A stretch of 64,000 bases of DNA from Phenylobacterium parvum (GCF_003150835.1 NZ_CP029479.1:2703501-2767500), one strand, 5' to 3'. Positions 48,271 to 58,766 are shown, counted from the first letter of the stretch. Notes: generated from the sequence alone by a model not told the origin. Translations and numbers: made by a program.

Positions 48271-48969
48271 ATGGCGCGCGAAATCGTCCTCGACACAGAA
48301 ACCACGGGGTTTGAGCCCCACCTGGGCCATCGGCTTGTCGAAATCGCCGCCCTGGAGATCGAGGACTTCCTGCCCACGGGGCGCAGCTTCCACGCCTATA
48401 TCGACCCCGAGCGCGACATGCCGGTGGAGGCGGAGCGGGTCCACGGCCTGTCCGCCGCCTTCCTGAAGGGCAAGCCTCGCTTTGCGGACGCCGAGGTGGC
48501 GAACGCCTTCCTGGACTTCATCGGAGACGCTCCGGTCGTGGCGCACAACGCCGCCTTCGACCGCGCCTTCGTCAACTGGGAGTTGGGCCTGGCCGGCCTG
48601 CCCGATATTCCCGAGCCTCGCTGGGTGGACACCTTGGCCCTGGCGCGCCGCCGCTTCCCGGGGATGCAGAACTCCCTCGACGCCCTCTGCAAGCGGTTCA
48701 AGATCTCTTTGTCAGAGCGGGAGAAGCATGGCGCCCTCATCGACGCCCGCCTGCTCGCTTCAGTCTACCTGGAGTTGTGCGGGGGACGGGAGCGTGCGCT
48801 GGAACTGACTGTGGCTGTCTCGGCCGGGAGTTTCGATGCGGGCCCGCGCGGGCCCTATGGCGCGAGGCCCAGGCCACTTGCGGCGCGATCGACGGAGGCC
48901 GAACGGGCGGCCCATGCCGAATTCGTTCTGGGCGCCGTGAAGTCCGAACTCTGGAAGTCCTGGCTCTGA
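48271..48969 (+). CDS. dnaQ: DNA polymerase III epsilon subunit (proofreading exonuclease)
   Basis: 232-aa DEDD exonuclease. ExoI is VLDTETTGF (Asp8, Glu10), ExoII VVAHNAAFDRAFVNWEL, ExoIII GALIDARLLASVYLEL. A C-terminal linker should contact the alpha subunit. ATG 48271 begins the conserved MAREIVLDTETTG. The frame is open upstream into coaE but without supporting conservation. It converges with secB; the stops are 10 nt apart. Confidence 0.96.
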   Translation: MAREIVLDTETTGFEPHLGHRLVEIAALEIEDFLPTGRSFHAYIDPERDMPVEAERVHGLSAAFLKGKPRFADAEVANAFLDFIGDAPVVAHNAAFDRAFVNWELGLAGLPDIPEPRWVDTLALARRRFPGMQNSLDALCKRFKISLSEREKHGALIDARLLASVYLELCGGRERALELTVAVSAGSFDAGPRGPYGARPRPLAARSTEAERAAHAEFVLGAVKSELWKSWL

Positions 48970-48979
48970 GGCGCAGACC

Positions 48980-49468
48980 TCAGGCCGTTCCCACCGCCTC
49001 GCCCATGCCTTCGGCCTCGGCCTTCCGGGCCATGTAGACCGCGCCGAAGTCGATCGGGTCGAGCATGAAGGGCGGGAACGACCCGTCCGCCGTCACATCG
49101 GCGATGATCCGGCGGGCAAAGGGGAAGAGGAATCGGGGGCATTCGATCAGCAGGACCGGCTCGAGGTTCTCGGCCGGCACGCCGTCAATGGCGAAAAGGC
49201 CGCCATAGACCAGCTCGACCATGAACACCGGGCCGTCCTCGCGCGCCGCGCGGGCCGACAGCTTCAGGTCGACTTCGAAGAGGCCGTCATCGCGGCCACG
49301 GGCGTTCATCTCCACGCCCATGTCGATCTGCGGCTGCGGCCCGCCGGACCGAAGGACGTCGGGCGCCCTGGGGTTCTCGAAGGAGAGATCCCGGACAAAC
49401 TGGGCCAGGATGCGGATGCCAGGCTCCGGGGCGCCGGAGGCTTCGGGTTGGGAATCTGCGTCGGACAT
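48980..49468 (-). CDS. secB: Protein-export chaperone SecB
   Basis: 162-aa tetrameric chaperone that keeps preproteins unfolded for Sec[70 protein letters not shown] and [17 protein letters not shown]-like [16 protein letters not shown] are the family blocks. ATG 49468 is chosen as the start of the conserved protein. It is divergent from the Tim44-like gene with a 169-bp gap. Confidence 0.96.
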   Translation of the reverse strand: MSDADSQPEASGAPEPGIRILAQFVRDLSFENPRAPDVLRSGGPQPQIDMGVEMNARGRDDGLFEVDLKLSARAAREDGPVFMVELVYGGLFAIDGVPAENLEPVLLIECPRFLFPFARRIIADVTADGSFPPFMLDPIDFGAVYMARKAEAEGMGEAVGTA

Positions 49469-49637
49469 AAGGGGCTCCGTCTGGGCCTTGGGCCGCCCGG
49501 AGCGACCTGAAAACCGGTCGGGCTGGCTATCACGCGCCTGTTCTGCACGCAATCTCGGGCTCCGGCCCCTGACGGGCTGGGAAGAAGCCTCTATATGTAA
49601 CGCTCCATCCACTGACTGAAGCGACCCGAAACCCGCC

Positions 49638-50258
49638 GTGCTCCAGCTCATCCTTCTCGCCGCCGTGGCCGCCGTGGCCCTTTTCCAGCTCTATGCCGTC
49701 CTGGGCCGGCGCATGGGCCGGCAGCCGGAGGACCGCGCCGTGCGGCCCGAACCGGCCGGGCCGCTCCGCCGTCCCGCTGTCCCCCTGACGACCGAGGCTC
49801 CCGCCACGGAAGAGGCCCCCGAAGGCTTGGCGGCGGTCCGCGCCCGGGACTCCGGCTTTGACGCCCAGGTCTTCCTGGCCAATGTCCGCAGCGCCTACCG
49901 CACGATCGTCACCGCTTACGCCGCTGGCGACCGCGAGGCCCTCGCCCCCCTCCTGGGGCCCGACGTCTTGAAGGCCTTCGAGGCCGGGATCGCCGAGCGT
50001 GAGGCGGCGGGCCGCCAGGAAAGCGTCGACATGCCCCACCCCCCGCGTTCGGACGTGGAGCATGCCGAGGTCGACGGCGACCTGGCCCGGATCAGTGTCC
50101 GCTTCCTGGGGGAACTCACCCAGACCCAGAAGGGGGGCGCCGAAGACGAACTCCGCGTCTTCGAACGGCGGACCGCAGAGGTCTGGACCTTCGAGAAGGA
50201 TCTCACCGACCGAAACGCCGCCTGGCGTCTGGTCGGCGTCGACGTCGCCGAGGCCTGA
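49638..50258 (+). CDS. Tim44-domain protein (TimA-like)
   Basis: 206 aa: an N-terminal membrane segment (about 2-22), a Pro-rich linker (35-65), then a Tim44/NTF2-like domain ([51 protein letters not shown]). Bacterial TimA proteins are membrane-anchored relatives of the mitochondrial import motor subunit Tim44. GTG 49638 start. It is followed 3 nt later by mltA and is usually placed beside secB. Confidence 0.88.
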   Translation: MLQLILLAAVAAVALFQLYAVLGRRMGRQPEDRAVRPEPAGPLRRPAVPLTTEAPATEEAPEGLAAVRARDSGFDAQVFLANVRSAYRTIVTAYAAGDREALAPLLGPDVLKAFEAGIAEREAAGRQESVDMPHPPRSDVEHAEVDGDLARISVRFLGELTQTQKGGAEDELRVFERRTAEVWTFEKDLTDRNAAWRLVGVDVAEA

Positions 50259-50261
50259 AGC

Positions 50262-51359
50262 ATGCGCCGGGCCGGCCCCGTCGCCCTGGCCGGGCTTCTG
50301 CTCCTGGCGGCCTGCGCCACCCCGCCGCGACCCTCGCCCGGCCCGCCGCCGTCTCGACCCCTTCCCGCACCGTCGCCCGCACCCGCCCCGCCGACGCCCC
50401 CTCCGGGTCCCAGCACGGAGGGTCTCCTGCCCCTGACCGCCCTTCCGGGCTGGGAGAAGGAGGATTTCGTGGCGGCCTTCGAGGCCTGGCGGGCGAATTG
50501 CCAGGTCCGCCGGACTCCCGTCACGGCGCGGATCTGCCGCGAGGCCATGGCGGTGGACCTCCTGGACGCCCAGTCCGCACGCACCTTCTTCGAGAGCCGG
50601 TTCCGGGCCCAACTCCTGCCCGGAGAAGGTGTCCTGACCGGCTATTTCGCCCCTGTCTATGACGCCCGCCGGCGCCCGGACGACGAGTTTTCCGCGCCCC
50701 TTCGTCCCCGACCCGCCGATCTCCCCCCCGAAGGCGGCGCGTACCCCGATCGCTCTGCGATCGAGTCCCGCCCGGCCTTGGACGCCCTCGCCTGGCTGAG
50801 GCCCGAGGACAAGTTCTTCCTGCAGATCCAGGGTTCGGGAACCCTCATCTTTCCCGAAGGCCCTCCCGCCAAGGCGGTCTTCGCCGGCACCAACAGCCAG
50901 CCCTTCTCCGGCGTCGCCAACGCCATGAGAGACCGCGGCCTCCTGGCGGCGGGCCAGACCTCCGCCGAAGGCATACGCGCCTGGCTCGCCGCCCACCGGG
51001 GCGCTGAGGCCGCCGAGATCATGGCCCTGAACCCACGGTACGTCTTCTTCCGCCTCACGCCGGATGACGGCCTGCCCCCCAAGGGGGCGGCGGGGGTTCC
51101 CCTGCCCGCAGGCCGGGCCATCGCCGTCGATCTTTCCCGCCACGTCGGCGGGGACGCCTACTGGATCGACGCCCACGGGCCCATCCTGTCGGGCGCCTTT
51201 CCGTCCTACCAGCGGCTAGTCACCGCCCTCGACACTGGCGGCGCCATCCGCGGCGACATACGGGCCGACCTCTATCTGGGCCAGGGCGCAGAGGCGGGCC
51301 TGGAGGCGGGCCGCATCCGGCATGTCCTCCGGCTATACCGGCTGGTCCCCCGACCATGA
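50262..51359 (+). CDS. mltA: Membrane-bound lytic murein transglycosylase A
   Basis: Peptidoglycan-cleaving lipoprotein. 365 aa. A lipobox (LLLLAAC) lies at about 14-20, followed by a long Pro-rich linker (22-50). The MltA domain contains GEGVLTGYFAPVYDARR, DKFFLQIQGSGTLIFPEG and FAGTNSQPFSGV. The C-terminal 3D domain (AIAVDLSRHVGGDAYWIDA, GGAIRGDIRADLYLGQG) has the catalytic Asp. It overlaps the Smr gene by 4 nt. Confidence 0.94.
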   Translation: MRRAGPVALAGLLLLAACATPPRPSPGPPPSRPLPAPSPAPAPPTPPPGPSTEGLLPLTALPGWEKEDFVAAFEAWRANCQVRRTPVTARICREAMAVDLLDAQSARTFFESRFRAQLLPGEGVLTGYFAPVYDARRRPDDEFSAPLRPRPADLPPEGGAYPDRSAIESRPALDALAWLRPEDKFFLQIQGSGTLIFPEGPPAKAVFAGTNSQPFSGVANAMRDRGLLAAGQTSAEGIRAWLAAHRGAEAAEIMALNPRYVFFRLTPDDGLPPKGAAGVPLPAGRAIAVDLSRHVGGDAYWIDAHGPILSGAFPSYQRLVTALDTGGAIRGDIRADLYLGQGAEAGLEAGRIRHVLRLYRLVPRP

Positions 51360-51904
51360 GGCGCCCCCTCCATCCCGAGGAGAACCGTCTCTGGGCCCAG
51401 GTGACGGCGACCGTCCACCCGCTCCCGGGCCGGGCCAGCCAGGATCCGGTTCCGCCGCCGCCCGACCTTCCTGTCCCCCCTCCAACCTCGGCCCGGACCC
51501 CGGCGCCGCCCTCACGCTCCGTCGCCGCGGCGCGCCCGGCGTCGACTTCCGCACCCAAGGCCTTGGAGCCCCTGAGGCGAAAGCGAATCTCGCGCGAGCG
51601 GGACCCGATCGGCGCCCACATCGACCTGCATGGCCTGACCCAGGACGCCGCCCGGGCGGCCCTGGAGCGGTTCGTCCTGGACTGCTGGCGCGACGGGATG
51701 CGCGCCGTCCTTGTCATCACGGGAAAGGGCCTGAGGGGCGACGGCGTCTTGCGACGCCTGACCCCCGAGTGGCTTGCGGCGCCGCATCTCCAGCCGGTCG
51801 TGGCGGGCGTGTCCGAGGCCCATCGCCGGCACGGCGGCGAGGGCGCCCTCTACATCGCCCTCAAGCGCCGGCCGCCCCCCGCCATCGGTTCGCCCAGGCT
51901 GTAA
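51356..51904 (+). CDS. Smr/MutS2-type domain protein
   Basis: 182 aa: an unstructured Pro/Ala-rich first half (20-75), then a Smr domain (about 85-175) with [73 protein letters not shown]. Stand-alone Smr proteins are nicking nucleases or RNA-processing factors. Co-translated with mltA. Its 3' end overlaps the convergent symporter gene by 44 bp. Confidence 0.93.
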   Translation: MRRPLHPEENRLWAQVTATVHPLPGRASQDPVPPPPDLPVPPPTSARTPAPPSRSVAAARPASTSAPKALEPLRRKRISRERDPIGAHIDLHGLTQDAARAALERFVLDCWRDGMRAVLVITGKGLRGDGVLRRLTPEWLAAPHLQPVVAGVSEAHRRHGGEGALYIALKRRPPPAIGSPRL

Positions 51905-53108
51905 CGCCCACATGCCCGGCCACGTTGCCGAGGGTGCGCGAGAAGTCCGGGAGGGTCTCCACCGCCAGCAGGAGGGGCAGCAGCTCCATCGGCAGTCCCA
52001 TGCTCATGAAGATGGGCACGAGGGTCGTGAAGAAGGTCACGGAACTGGCGACGCCAACTGCGGCCAGGCTGACCAGGGCCGCCACCAGGATCCCTGAGAC
52101 CACCTGGGCCGGCGCCAGGGGAACGCCATAGAGATGCGCCACGTAGAGGGCGACTGCGAGGTTCCCCGCGGGGCTCGTGATCCGGAAGAGGGCCACGCCC
52201 ATGGGCAGGACCAGGCCGCTGACGCGCTCCGGAATCCCCAGCCGGCCACAGGCGGCCAGCATGACGGGCAGGCAGGCCAGGGAGGACTGGGTGGAGATCG
52301 CCATGGCGCCGACGGGGGTCATGGCCGCGGCCAGCTGGCCGGGCGGGGTCCGGCCCCCGAGGAGGGCGGCGCCCAGGCCCAGGGCTCCGGCCAGTAGGCA
52401 CACCAGGGTGATCACGATCACATAGTGGCCCAGGAGCCCCACGGCGCCGATGCCCGTACGGGCGCCCACGGTAAGCGCCAGGAGGAAGACCCCGGCAGGC
52501 GCCAGGACGAGGACCCAGCGGACAATCACCATCATGGCCGCCTGGACACCGTCGAAGACCAGGACCAGGGCGTCCCGGCGGGCGCCGTCCAGGCGCGAGA
52601 CGGCCAGGCCGAAGATCAGGGCGAAGACCACCAGGGAGGCCATGGCGCCGTCGGCCGCCGCCTTTACAGGGTTGGCCGGGATGAAGGCGCGGAGCCACTC
52701 GGCCAGGGGCGGGGTTTCGGGGATGCGGGCCGCGGCGCCTTCGGCCGTAGCACGGAGGGCCGCCGCCGCCTCGGCCGGGGCTGGCCAGGCGGAGAGGAGG
52801 GCTGGCGCGACCAGGGCCGCAAGGCTGGTTGAGGCCAGGAGAAGGAGGGCGAAGACCACCAGCGCGCGACCTGCAAGGCCTCCCCGGCCAGCGGTCTCCG
52901 CCGCCCGCGCCATCCCGGTGACGAGAAGGGCGAAGACCAGAGGGATGATGGTCATGCGCAGGGCGTCCAGCCAGACGCCCCCGATGGCTTCGGCCCCCGC
53001 GACCAGGCCCGCCTCGCCCGGCGCCTGCACGGCATGGAGGAGGGCGCCGGCGAGCAGGCCCGAGACCAGGCCGCCGAGGATCATTGTGGTGAGCGAAGGC
53101 GCCTTCAC
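51861..53108 (-). CDS. Dicarboxylate/amino-acid:cation symporter (DAACS/SDF family)
   Basis: 415-aa transporter with about eight membrane helices and two re-entrant loops. [11 protein letters not shown] is the serine-rich loop (HP1), [21 protein letters not shown] corresponds to helix 7 with its usual NMDGT-like motif altered, and [21 protein letters not shown] is HP2/helix 8. Altered binding-site residues make the substrate uncertain. It overlaps hisE by 4 nt at its start, so it is the distal gene of the his operon. Confidence 0.88.
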   Translation of the reverse strand: MKAPSLTTMILGGLVSGLLAGALLHAVQAPGEAGLVAGAEAIGGVWLDALRMTIIPLVFALLVTGMARAAETAGRGGLAGRALVVFALLLLASTSLAALVAPALLSAWPAPAEAAAALRATAEGAAARIPETPPLAEWLRAFIPANPVKAAADGAMASLVVFALIFGLAVSRLDGARRDALVLVFDGVQAAMMVIVRWVLVLAPAGVFLLALTVGARTGIGAVGLLGHYVIVITLVCLLAGALGLGAALLGGRTPPGQLAAAMTPVGAMAISTQSSLACLPVMLAACGRLGIPERVSGLVLPMGVALFRITSPAGNLAVALYVAHLYGVPLAPAQVVSGILVAALVSLAAVGVASSVTFFTTLVPIFMSMGLPMELLPLLLAVETLPDFSRTLGNVAGHVGVTAWANRWRGAAGA

Positions 53109-53440
53109 GGCGGCCCCGGCTTCCGTGAGGCCTTTTCGTCCAGCCCCGAAACCCCTTCCCGGGCCTCGAGCCGGGCCGCCACCTCTTCGGGCGAGACCCC
53201 GGCGGCGGCCAGCAGGACGAGCAGGTGGTAGAGGACGTCGGCCGCTTCCCCCGCCAGGCCGTCACGGTCGCCGGACACGGCGGCCACCACCGCCTCGACG
53301 GCTTCCTCGCCCAGCTTGCGCGCCGCCCGCGGCGGGCCGTCACTGAGGAGCCGCGCCGTCCAGGATGAGTCCGGGCTGGCTCCGCGGCGGGACTCGATCA
53401 CCGCCTCCAGGCGGGAGATGGCCTCCCCAAGCCGGCTCAC
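53105..53440 (-). CDS. hisE: Phosphoribosyl-ATP pyrophosphatase
   Basis: Second step of histidine synthesis. 111 aa, all-alpha MazG-like fold. [44 protein letters not shown] contains the metal-binding EEAVE and EAADVLYH motifs. GTG 53440 overlaps the hisF stop (GTGA). A separate hisI is not in the window. Confidence 0.94.
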   Translation of the reverse strand: MSRLGEAISRLEAVIESRRGASPDSSWTARLLSDGPPRAARKLGEEAVEAVVAAVSGDRDGLAGEAADVLYHLLVLLAAAGVSPEEVAARLEAREGVSGLDEKASRKPGPP

Positions 53441-54210
53441 GCCGCAGGCTCCGGCGCCCTGACGGGAACGCCCGCCGTGGCCATGGCGGCCTTGACCTCG
53501 GAAATGGTGACGTCGCCGAAATGGAAGATGGAGGCGGCCAGGACGGCGTCGGCGCCCCCTTCGGTGACGGCTTCGACCATGTGCCGGGCCTCCCCTGCGC
53601 CCCCCGAGGCGATCACCGGAACCTTGACCGCGTTTGTCACGGCCCGCAACAGACCTAGGTCGTAGCCGCTGCGAACCCCGTCGCGGTCCATGGAGGTCAG
53701 GAGGATCTCGCCCGCCCCGCGCCGCACGACCTCCGCGGCCCAGTCGGCGGCGTCCAGGCCGGCATCGCGCCGCCCACCGTAGGTGAAGACCCGCCACCCG
53801 CCCTCAGGAACCGCTCGCGCGTCAATCGCCGCCACCACCGCCTGGGAGCCGAAGGCGTCGGCGCAACGGGAGATGAGGTCCGGATCTTCCACGGCGGCGG
53901 TGTTGACGCTGATCTTGTCGGCGCCCGCCAGCAGCAGGGCCCTGGCGTCGTCCACGGTCCGGATGCCACCGCCCACCGAAAGGGGCATGAAGCAGACGTC
54001 GGCCGTCCGGGCGACCACGTCGAGTATGGCGCCGCGTCCTTCGTGGCTGGCGGTGATGTCCAGGAACATCAGTTCGTCCGCGCCCGCTGCGTCGTAGGCC
54101 CGCGCCTGCTCCACCGGGTCCCCGGCGTCCCGCAGGGCGACGAAGTTGACACCCTTCACCACGCGCCCATCCTTCACGTCCAGGCAGGGAATGACGCGGA
54201 CCTTCAGCAT
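53437..54210 (-). CDS. hisF: Imidazole glycerol phosphate synthase subunit HisF
   Basis: Cyclase subunit, 257-aa TIM barrel. [18 protein letters not shown] has the catalytic Asp10 region. [27 protein letters not shown] and [14 protein letters not shown] carry the second catalytic Asp and phosphate loops. It works with HisH, encoded two genes upstream. The gap to hisA is 2 nt. Confidence 0.97.
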   Translation of the reverse strand: MLKVRVIPCLDVKDGRVVKGVNFVALRDAGDPVEQARAYDAAGADELMFLDITASHEGRGAILDVVARTADVCFMPLSVGGGIRTVDDARALLLAGADKISVNTAAVEDPDLISRCADAFGSQAVVAAIDARAVPEGGWRVFTYGGRRDAGLDAADWAAEVVRRGAGEILLTSMDRDGVRSGYDLGLLRAVTNAVKVPVIASGGAGEARHMVEAVTEGGADAVLAASIFHFGDVTISEVKAAMATAGVPVRAPEPAA

Positions 54211-54212
54211 GG

Positions 54213-54944
54213 TCAGGCTGAGGCCGCCAGGGCGACGGCCGGGTCGATGGCGCCGTTGTAGAGGGCCCGGCCCAGGACCGCCCCGGCTACGGGTGTCCCG
54301 CGCCGCGCCTTGAGCCGGAGGATGTCCTCCACCGAGGCGAGCCCGCCGGCCGCGATGACGGGGATGGCGACTGCGTCGGCGATGGCCCCGAAGGCCTCGA
54401 CATTGAAGCCCATCACCGTCCCGTCGCGGTCGATGTCGGTGATGATGAGGGCCCCTACGCCGGCGTCCTCGAACCGCTTCGCCACGGTCACGGCTTCGAG
54501 GTCGGTATTCTCGGTCCAGCCCTGGGTCGCCACCTTGCCGGCGCGGACATCCACGCTCACGGCGATCTGCTCGGGCCAGAGCCGGGACGCCTCGATCACC
54601 ATTTCCGGATGGGTCACCGCCACTGTGCCGAGGATGACCCTGGACACGCCCGCCTCGATCCAGCGCTCGACGTCCTGGAGGCTGCGTACGCCCCCGCCCA
54701 GCTGGACCGGGGTGGAGACCGCACCGAGGATGGCCTCGACCGCATCGCCATTGACAGCCCGCCCCTCAACGGCGCCGTTGAGGTCGACCACGTGGATCCA
54801 GTGGAAACCGGCCCCCGCCCAGGTCCTCGCCTGGTTGGCGGGGGAGGTGTTGAAGACCGTGGCGGTGCCGAGGTCTCCGTGCAGGACCCGGACGCATTCG
54901 CCGTCCTTCAGGTCGATGGCCGGGTAGAGGATCACGGACGCCAC
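54213..54944 (-). CDS. hisA: ProFAR isomerase HisA
   Basis: Isomerises the fourth histidine intermediate. 243-aa TIM barrel related to His[21 protein letters not shown] has the catalytic Asp. [42 protein letters not shown] and [19 protein letters not shown] follow. It overlaps hisH by 13 nt. Confidence 0.97.
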   Translation of the reverse strand: MASVILYPAIDLKDGECVRVLHGDLGTATVFNTSPANQARTWAGAGFHWIHVVDLNGAVEGRAVNGDAVEAILGAVSTPVQLGGGVRSLQDVERWIEAGVSRVILGTVAVTHPEMVIEASRLWPEQIAVSVDVRAGKVATQGWTENTDLEAVTVAKRFEDAGVGALIITDIDRDGTVMGFNVEAFGAIADAVAIPVIAAGGLASVEDILRLKARRGTPVAGAVLGRALYNGAIDPAVALAASA

Positions 54945-55564
54945 TCCAGGAAGCGCGACAGCAGGGAGATTCCTGCAGACTGGGATTTTTCGGGATGAAA
55001 CTGGACGCCGGCCATGTTGCCGCGCACGACGGCGGCGGGGAAGCGCCCGCCATGGTCGGCCTCGGCGGCCACGTCGGCCGTGTCGTCGGGCCAGAAGGCG
55101 AAGGAGTGGGTGAAGTACATCGGAGAGGCGCCGATCCCGGCGATCAGTCCGGGCCCATGTGGATCGATGAGGTCATTCCATCCCATGTGCGGGACCTTGG
55201 CCGAGGGATCCGTCGGCTGCAGGCGACGGACCTCTCCCGGAATCCAGCCGAGGCCGGGGGTCACGCCGAATTCAAGGCCCCGGGAGGCCATCAGCTGCAT
55301 GCCGACGCAGATGCCCAGGAAGGGTCGGCCCCGCACCCGGACCGCCTCATCCAGGGCCTCGCCAAGGCCAGGACGGGCGTCGAGGGCGGCGCGGCAGGCG
55401 GCGAAGGCTCCCACGCCGGGCAGGACGATCCGGTCCGCGGCCAGGACCTCTTCCGGGGCGTGAGTCACGCGCACCTCGACCTGCCCTCCGGCCGCCCGGA
55501 CGAGCGCCTTCTCGGCCGAGCGGAGGTTTCCCGACCCGTAGTCGATCAGGGCGAGACGGCTCAT
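54932..55564 (-). CDS. hisH: Imidazole glycerol phosphate synthase glutaminase HisH
   Basis: 210-aa class I glutamine amidotransferase that supplies ammonia to HisF. IDYGSGNLRSAEKAL at the N-terminus, nucleophile Cys in FLGICVGMQLM, and the His-x-Glu in VQFHPEKSQ complete the triad. VPHMGWNDL is also conserved. Confidence 0.96.
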   Translation of the reverse strand: MSRLALIDYGSGNLRSAEKALVRAAGGQVEVRVTHAPEEVLAADRIVLPGVGAFAACRAALDARPGLGEALDEAVRVRGRPFLGICVGMQLMASRGLEFGVTPGLGWIPGEVRRLQPTDPSAKVPHMGWNDLIDPHGPGLIAGIGASPMYFTHSFAFWPDDTADVAAEADHGGRFPAAVVRGNMAGVQFHPEKSQSAGISLLSRFLEWRP

Positions 55565-55568
55565 GCGG

Positions 55569-56159
55569 TCAGAGAGAGCCCTTGGTGGAGGGCGCCTGGC
55601 CGCCGGCCCGGGGGTCGATCTCTACCGCCTCCCTCAGGGCCCGGCCCAGGGCCTTGAAGCCGCTTTCCGCGATGTGGTGGGAATTGGCCCCGTAGAAGGT
55701 CTCCAGGTGCACACAGGCGCCGGCGTTCATGGCGAAGGCGTGGTGGAACTCCTTGAAGAGCTCGGTGTCCATGTCGCCGACCTTGGGGGTCGGGAAGGCC
55801 GTCCGCCAGACCAGGTAGGGGCGGTTGGAGAGGTCGATGGCGCAGCGGGTCAGGGTCTCGTCCATGGGAATGACAGCGAGCCCGAAGCGGCGGATCCCGC
55901 GGAAGTCACCGAGGGCCTGGCGGACCGCCTGTCCCAGGACGATGCCCACGTCCTCGACCGTGTGATGGAAATCGATGTGCAGGTCGCCGCTGGCCTGGAC
56001 GTCGAGGTCCAGGGATCCGTGCCGGCCCAGGGAGTCCAGCATGTGGTCCAGAAAGCCGATGCCGGTGGCGATGCGGGTCTGGCCCGCGCCATCCAGGTCC
56101 ACCTTCACGGAAATCTTCGTCTCGCGGGTCTCGCGAACCACCTCGGCCCTGCGCGTCAT
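55569..56159 (-). CDS. hisB: Imidazoleglycerol-phosphate dehydratase
   Basis: Sixth step of histidine synthesis. 196-aa monofunctional HisB with [34 protein letters not shown], the family's paired metal His motifs, and a second set in [28 protein letters not shown]. It has no phosphatase fusion. It is 4 nt downstream of the PfkB kinase gene and 4 nt upstream of hisH. Confidence 0.97.
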   Translation of the reverse strand: MTRRAEVVRETRETKISVKVDLDGAGQTRIATGIGFLDHMLDSLGRHGSLDLDVQASGDLHIDFHHTVEDVGIVLGQAVRQALGDFRGIRRFGLAVIPMDETLTRCAIDLSNRPYLVWRTAFPTPKVGDMDTELFKEFHHAFAMNAGACVHLETFYGANSHHIAESGFKALGRALREAVEIDPRAGGQAPSTKGSL

Positions 56160-56162
56160 GGC

Positions 56163-57152
56163 CTAGAGTCCTTCCCGGCCCGCCAGTTCACGCAGGGAAA
56201 CCTGCGGCCGCGGCCCATAGTGAGAGATCACCTCGGCCGCCGCCAGGGCGCCCAGGCGTCCGCAGACCTCCAGGGACCGCCCTTTGGCGAGACCGTACAT
56301 CACACCGGCTGCGTATTGGTCGCCGGCGCCGGTCGTGTCCACGACTTTTTCCACGGGGACCGCCGGAATCGAGACCACCTCGCCGTCGCCGAGCAGGAGG
56401 GAGCCCTGCTCGCTCCGGGTCACGGCGGCCAGGCGGGTGCGGCTGCGCAGGCCATCGAGCGCCACGGCGAGGTCGTCGGTCTCGAACAGGGCCAGGGCCT
56501 CGGCCTCATTGGCGAAGAGCAGGTCCACCTGCGACCCGATGAAGCCCAGGAGGGCCGCCCGGTGGCGCTCGACCACGAAGCCGTCGGACAGGGTCAGGGC
56601 GATCATCCGGCCAGCGGCGCGGGCAAGGCCGGCGGCCTTGGCGAAGCCCCGCCGGGCCGGCTCGGCGTCGAACAGGTAGCCCTCGAGGTAGACGATCGAC
56701 GCCTGTTCGATGACGGCCGGGTCAATGTCGTCGTCGGTGAACTCCACCGAGGCGCCGAGGAAGGTGCACATGGTGCGCTGGCCGTCCGGCGTGACATTCA
56801 CCAGGCAGCGGGCGGTGGCGGGGCCGTCGTGGAGCGGCAGGCTGGGGAAATGGGCGCCGATGGCCCTCAGGTCGTGGGCGAAGACCTCGCCCAGCTGGTC
56901 ATTGGCCACCTTGCCGAGGAAGGCGGTGCGGGCGCCGAGGCTCGCCAGTCCCGCCACCGTATTGGCCGCTGAGCCGCCGGAGGTCTCCACCCCGGGCGCC
57001 ATCCGGGCGTACAGCTCGCGGCCGCGGGCCTCGTCCACCAGGGTCATGGCGCCCCGGGCCAGGCCCTCGCCCGCGATGAAGGCCTCGTCCGCCGGGGCGA
57101 TGACGTCGACGATGGCGTTGCCGATGGCGGCGACGTCGAAGAGTTCGGTCAT
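56163..57152 (-). CDS. PfkB-family sugar kinase, adenosine-kinase-like
   Basis: 329-aa ribokinase-fold kinase. DVAAIGNAIVDVIA at the N-terminus, GGSAANTVAGLASLGARTAFLGKVAND (PfkB signature 1) and VDTTGAGDQYAAGVMYGLA with the catalytic Asp (signature 2). This subgroup is usually annotated as adenosine kinase, which would recycle adenosine. ATG 57152 is preferred. It leads the his operon (hisB begins 4 nt later), an association common in alphaproteobacteria. Confidence 0.9.
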   Translation of the reverse strand: MTELFDVAAIGNAIVDVIAPADEAFIAGEGLARGAMTLVDEARGRELYARMAPGVETSGGSAANTVAGLASLGARTAFLGKVANDQLGEVFAHDLRAIGAHFPSLPLHDGPATARCLVNVTPDGQRTMCTFLGASVEFTDDDIDPAVIEQASIVYLEGYLFDAEPARRGFAKAAGLARAAGRMIALTLSDGFVVERHRAALLGFIGSQVDLLFANEAEALALFETDDLAVALDGLRSRTRLAAVTRSEQGSLLLGDGEVVSIPAVPVEKVVDTTGAGDQYAAGVMYGLAKGRSLEVCGRLGALAAAEVISHYGPRPQVSLRELAGREGL

Positions 57153-57238
57153 GGGGCTCCCCCGGGGCTGGCCAAGCGCGGTCCTGCTACAGGCAAAGCC
57201 GGTCTGGAGCAATGTGGCGGCCCATGGCATCACAAGGC

Positions 57239-58042
57239 ATGAAACGATCGCGCCGCCGCCGCCTCGCCGGGCTCGCCGCCCTTGTCCTGGCCTTCGCGGG
57301 CGGCCCGGCGGCGGCCAGGGACTGGCTTCCCCTTCCCGAGGACCGCCTGCTGGTGATCGACACCAGCCGTGGTCGACTGGTCATCGCCCTGCAGCCGGAG
57401 TTTGCGCCCCAGGCCGTGGAGCGCGTGCTGCGGCTTTCGCGGGAGGGTGTCTATGACGGCCTCCAGTTCCACAGGGTGATCCCGGGCTTCGTCGCCCAGA
57501 CGGGAAACCCGAACAACCGCGATGGCGGGGTCTCCAGCCACCCGGACCTACCCCCCGAGTTCACCTTCCGGACGTCTGGCCAGGGCTTCGCCGCGGCGCG
57601 CCGGGCGGCTGAGGGCTCGGAAGGGTTCCTGGGTCCCAACCCTGTCGTCCTTGACGGTCGCGGACGGGGCTGGGGCGCCTATTGCACCGGCGTGGTCGGC
57701 ATGGGTCGCCAGGAGGGGATCCGGACCGCCAATTCCGAGATCTTCATCATGCTCGCACCGGCCCGCCGTCTTGACCACGACTACACCGTCTGGGGCCAGC
57801 TGGTTCAGGGGCTGGACGTCCTTGGGGCCATCGCCCCTGGCGAGCCCCCCGCGACGCCGGACCGGATGGTTCGGGTGCGTCCGGCCCAGGACCTTCCCCC
57901 TGCCGAGCGTCCGAGGCTGGAGATGATGGATCCCACAGGGCCGGCCTTCACCCGCCGCCTCGCCGAGGCGCGCCGCGACAGGGGCGCGGACCTTGGTCTT
58001 TGCGACCTCTCCGTCCCCGTCCGCCCAAGGGCCGGGAGCTAG
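57239..58042 (+). CDS. Periplasmic cyclophilin-type peptidyl-prolyl isomerase
   Basis: 267 aa with a signal peptide (KRSRRRRLAGLAALVLAFAG, cleavage near residue 27). A cyclophilin domain contains VYDGLQFHRVIPGFVAQTG and GVVGMGRQEGIRTANSEIFIMLA. A 60-residue tail after the domain is not conserved. It probably helps fold exported proteins. ATG 57239 places the basic n-region right at the start; the upstream in-frame ATGs are less likely. It converges with nth (4-nt overlap). Confidence 0.9.
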   Translation: MKRSRRRRLAGLAALVLAFAGGPAAARDWLPLPEDRLLVIDTSRGRLVIALQPEFAPQAVERVLRLSREGVYDGLQFHRVIPGFVAQTGNPNNRDGGVSSHPDLPPEFTFRTSGQGFAAARRAAEGSEGFLGPNPVVLDGRGRGWGAYCTGVVGMGRQEGIRTANSEIFIMLAPARRLDHDYTVWGQLVQGLDVLGAIAPGEPPATPDRMVRVRPAQDLPPAERPRLEMMDPTGPAFTRRLAEARRDRGADLGLCDLSVPVRPRAGS

Positions 58043-58719
58043 GAGGCCTTCTCCCTGGAAGCGCAGAGGTCGGCCACGGGGCATTCGCCGCACCTGGGCC
58101 GGCGGGCGATGCAGACGTAGCGCCCGTGCAGGATCAGCCAGTGGTGGGCCCGGGTCCGCCAGGGGTCCGGGATGACGGCCATCAGTTCATGCTCGACCTG
58201 GTCCGGGGTCCGGCCGCGGGCCAGGCCCAGGCGATGGGCCACCCGGTAGACATGGGTATCCACGGCGATGGCCGGCTCCACGCCCAGTTCGTTCAGGACG
58301 ACGCTGGCGGTCTTGCGGCCCACGCCTGGCAGGGCCTGCAGGGCCTCGCGGTTCAGGGGGACCTCGCCTCCATAGGTCTCCACCAGGATCTTCGCTGCGG
58401 CGACCAGATTCTTCGCCTTGGTGCGGAAGAGGCCGATGGAGGCGATGTACGGGATGACGCCTTCTTCCCCCAGGGAAAGCATCTTCTTCGGGCTGTCTGC
58501 GACGGCGAAGAGCCGGGCCGTCGCCTTGTTCACGGAAACGTCCGTGGCCTGGGCCGAAAGGGCGACCGCGGCCAGCAGGGTATAGGGCGAGTCGTAGTCG
58601 AGCTCGGTGCGGGGGTCGGATTCGGCGGCCTCGAACCGTTCGAAGAGGGCCTGGATCCGGGCGCGCTCGGCGGGCGACTTCCGGGGTGTTGATCGGCGCT
58701 TTGCGGGGGTCTTTGGCAT
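58039..58719 (-). CDS. nth: Endonuclease III
   Basis: DNA glycosylase/AP lyase for oxidised pyrimidines. 226 aa. Helix-hairpin-helix LPGVGRKTASVVLNE with the catalytic Lys, followed by AVDTHVYRVAHRLGL with the catalytic Asp. The [4Fe-4S] loop has Cys spacing C-x6-C-x2-C-x5-C (CIARRPRCGECPVADLC). An N-terminal basic stretch (MPKTPAKRRSTPRK) is longer than in E. coli. Confidence 0.97.
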   Translation of the reverse strand: MPKTPAKRRSTPRKSPAERARIQALFERFEAAESDPRTELDYDSPYTLLAAVALSAQATDVSVNKATARLFAVADSPKKMLSLGEEGVIPYIASIGLFRTKAKNLVAAAKILVETYGGEVPLNREALQALPGVGRKTASVVLNELGVEPAIAVDTHVYRVAHRLGLARGRTPDQVEHELMAVIPDPWRTRAHHWLILHGRYVCIARRPRCGECPVADLCASREKAS

Positions 58720-58766
58720 CCCCGATCATCCCCGGCCGCCAGGGGAACGGCAAGGGCTTGCCATTT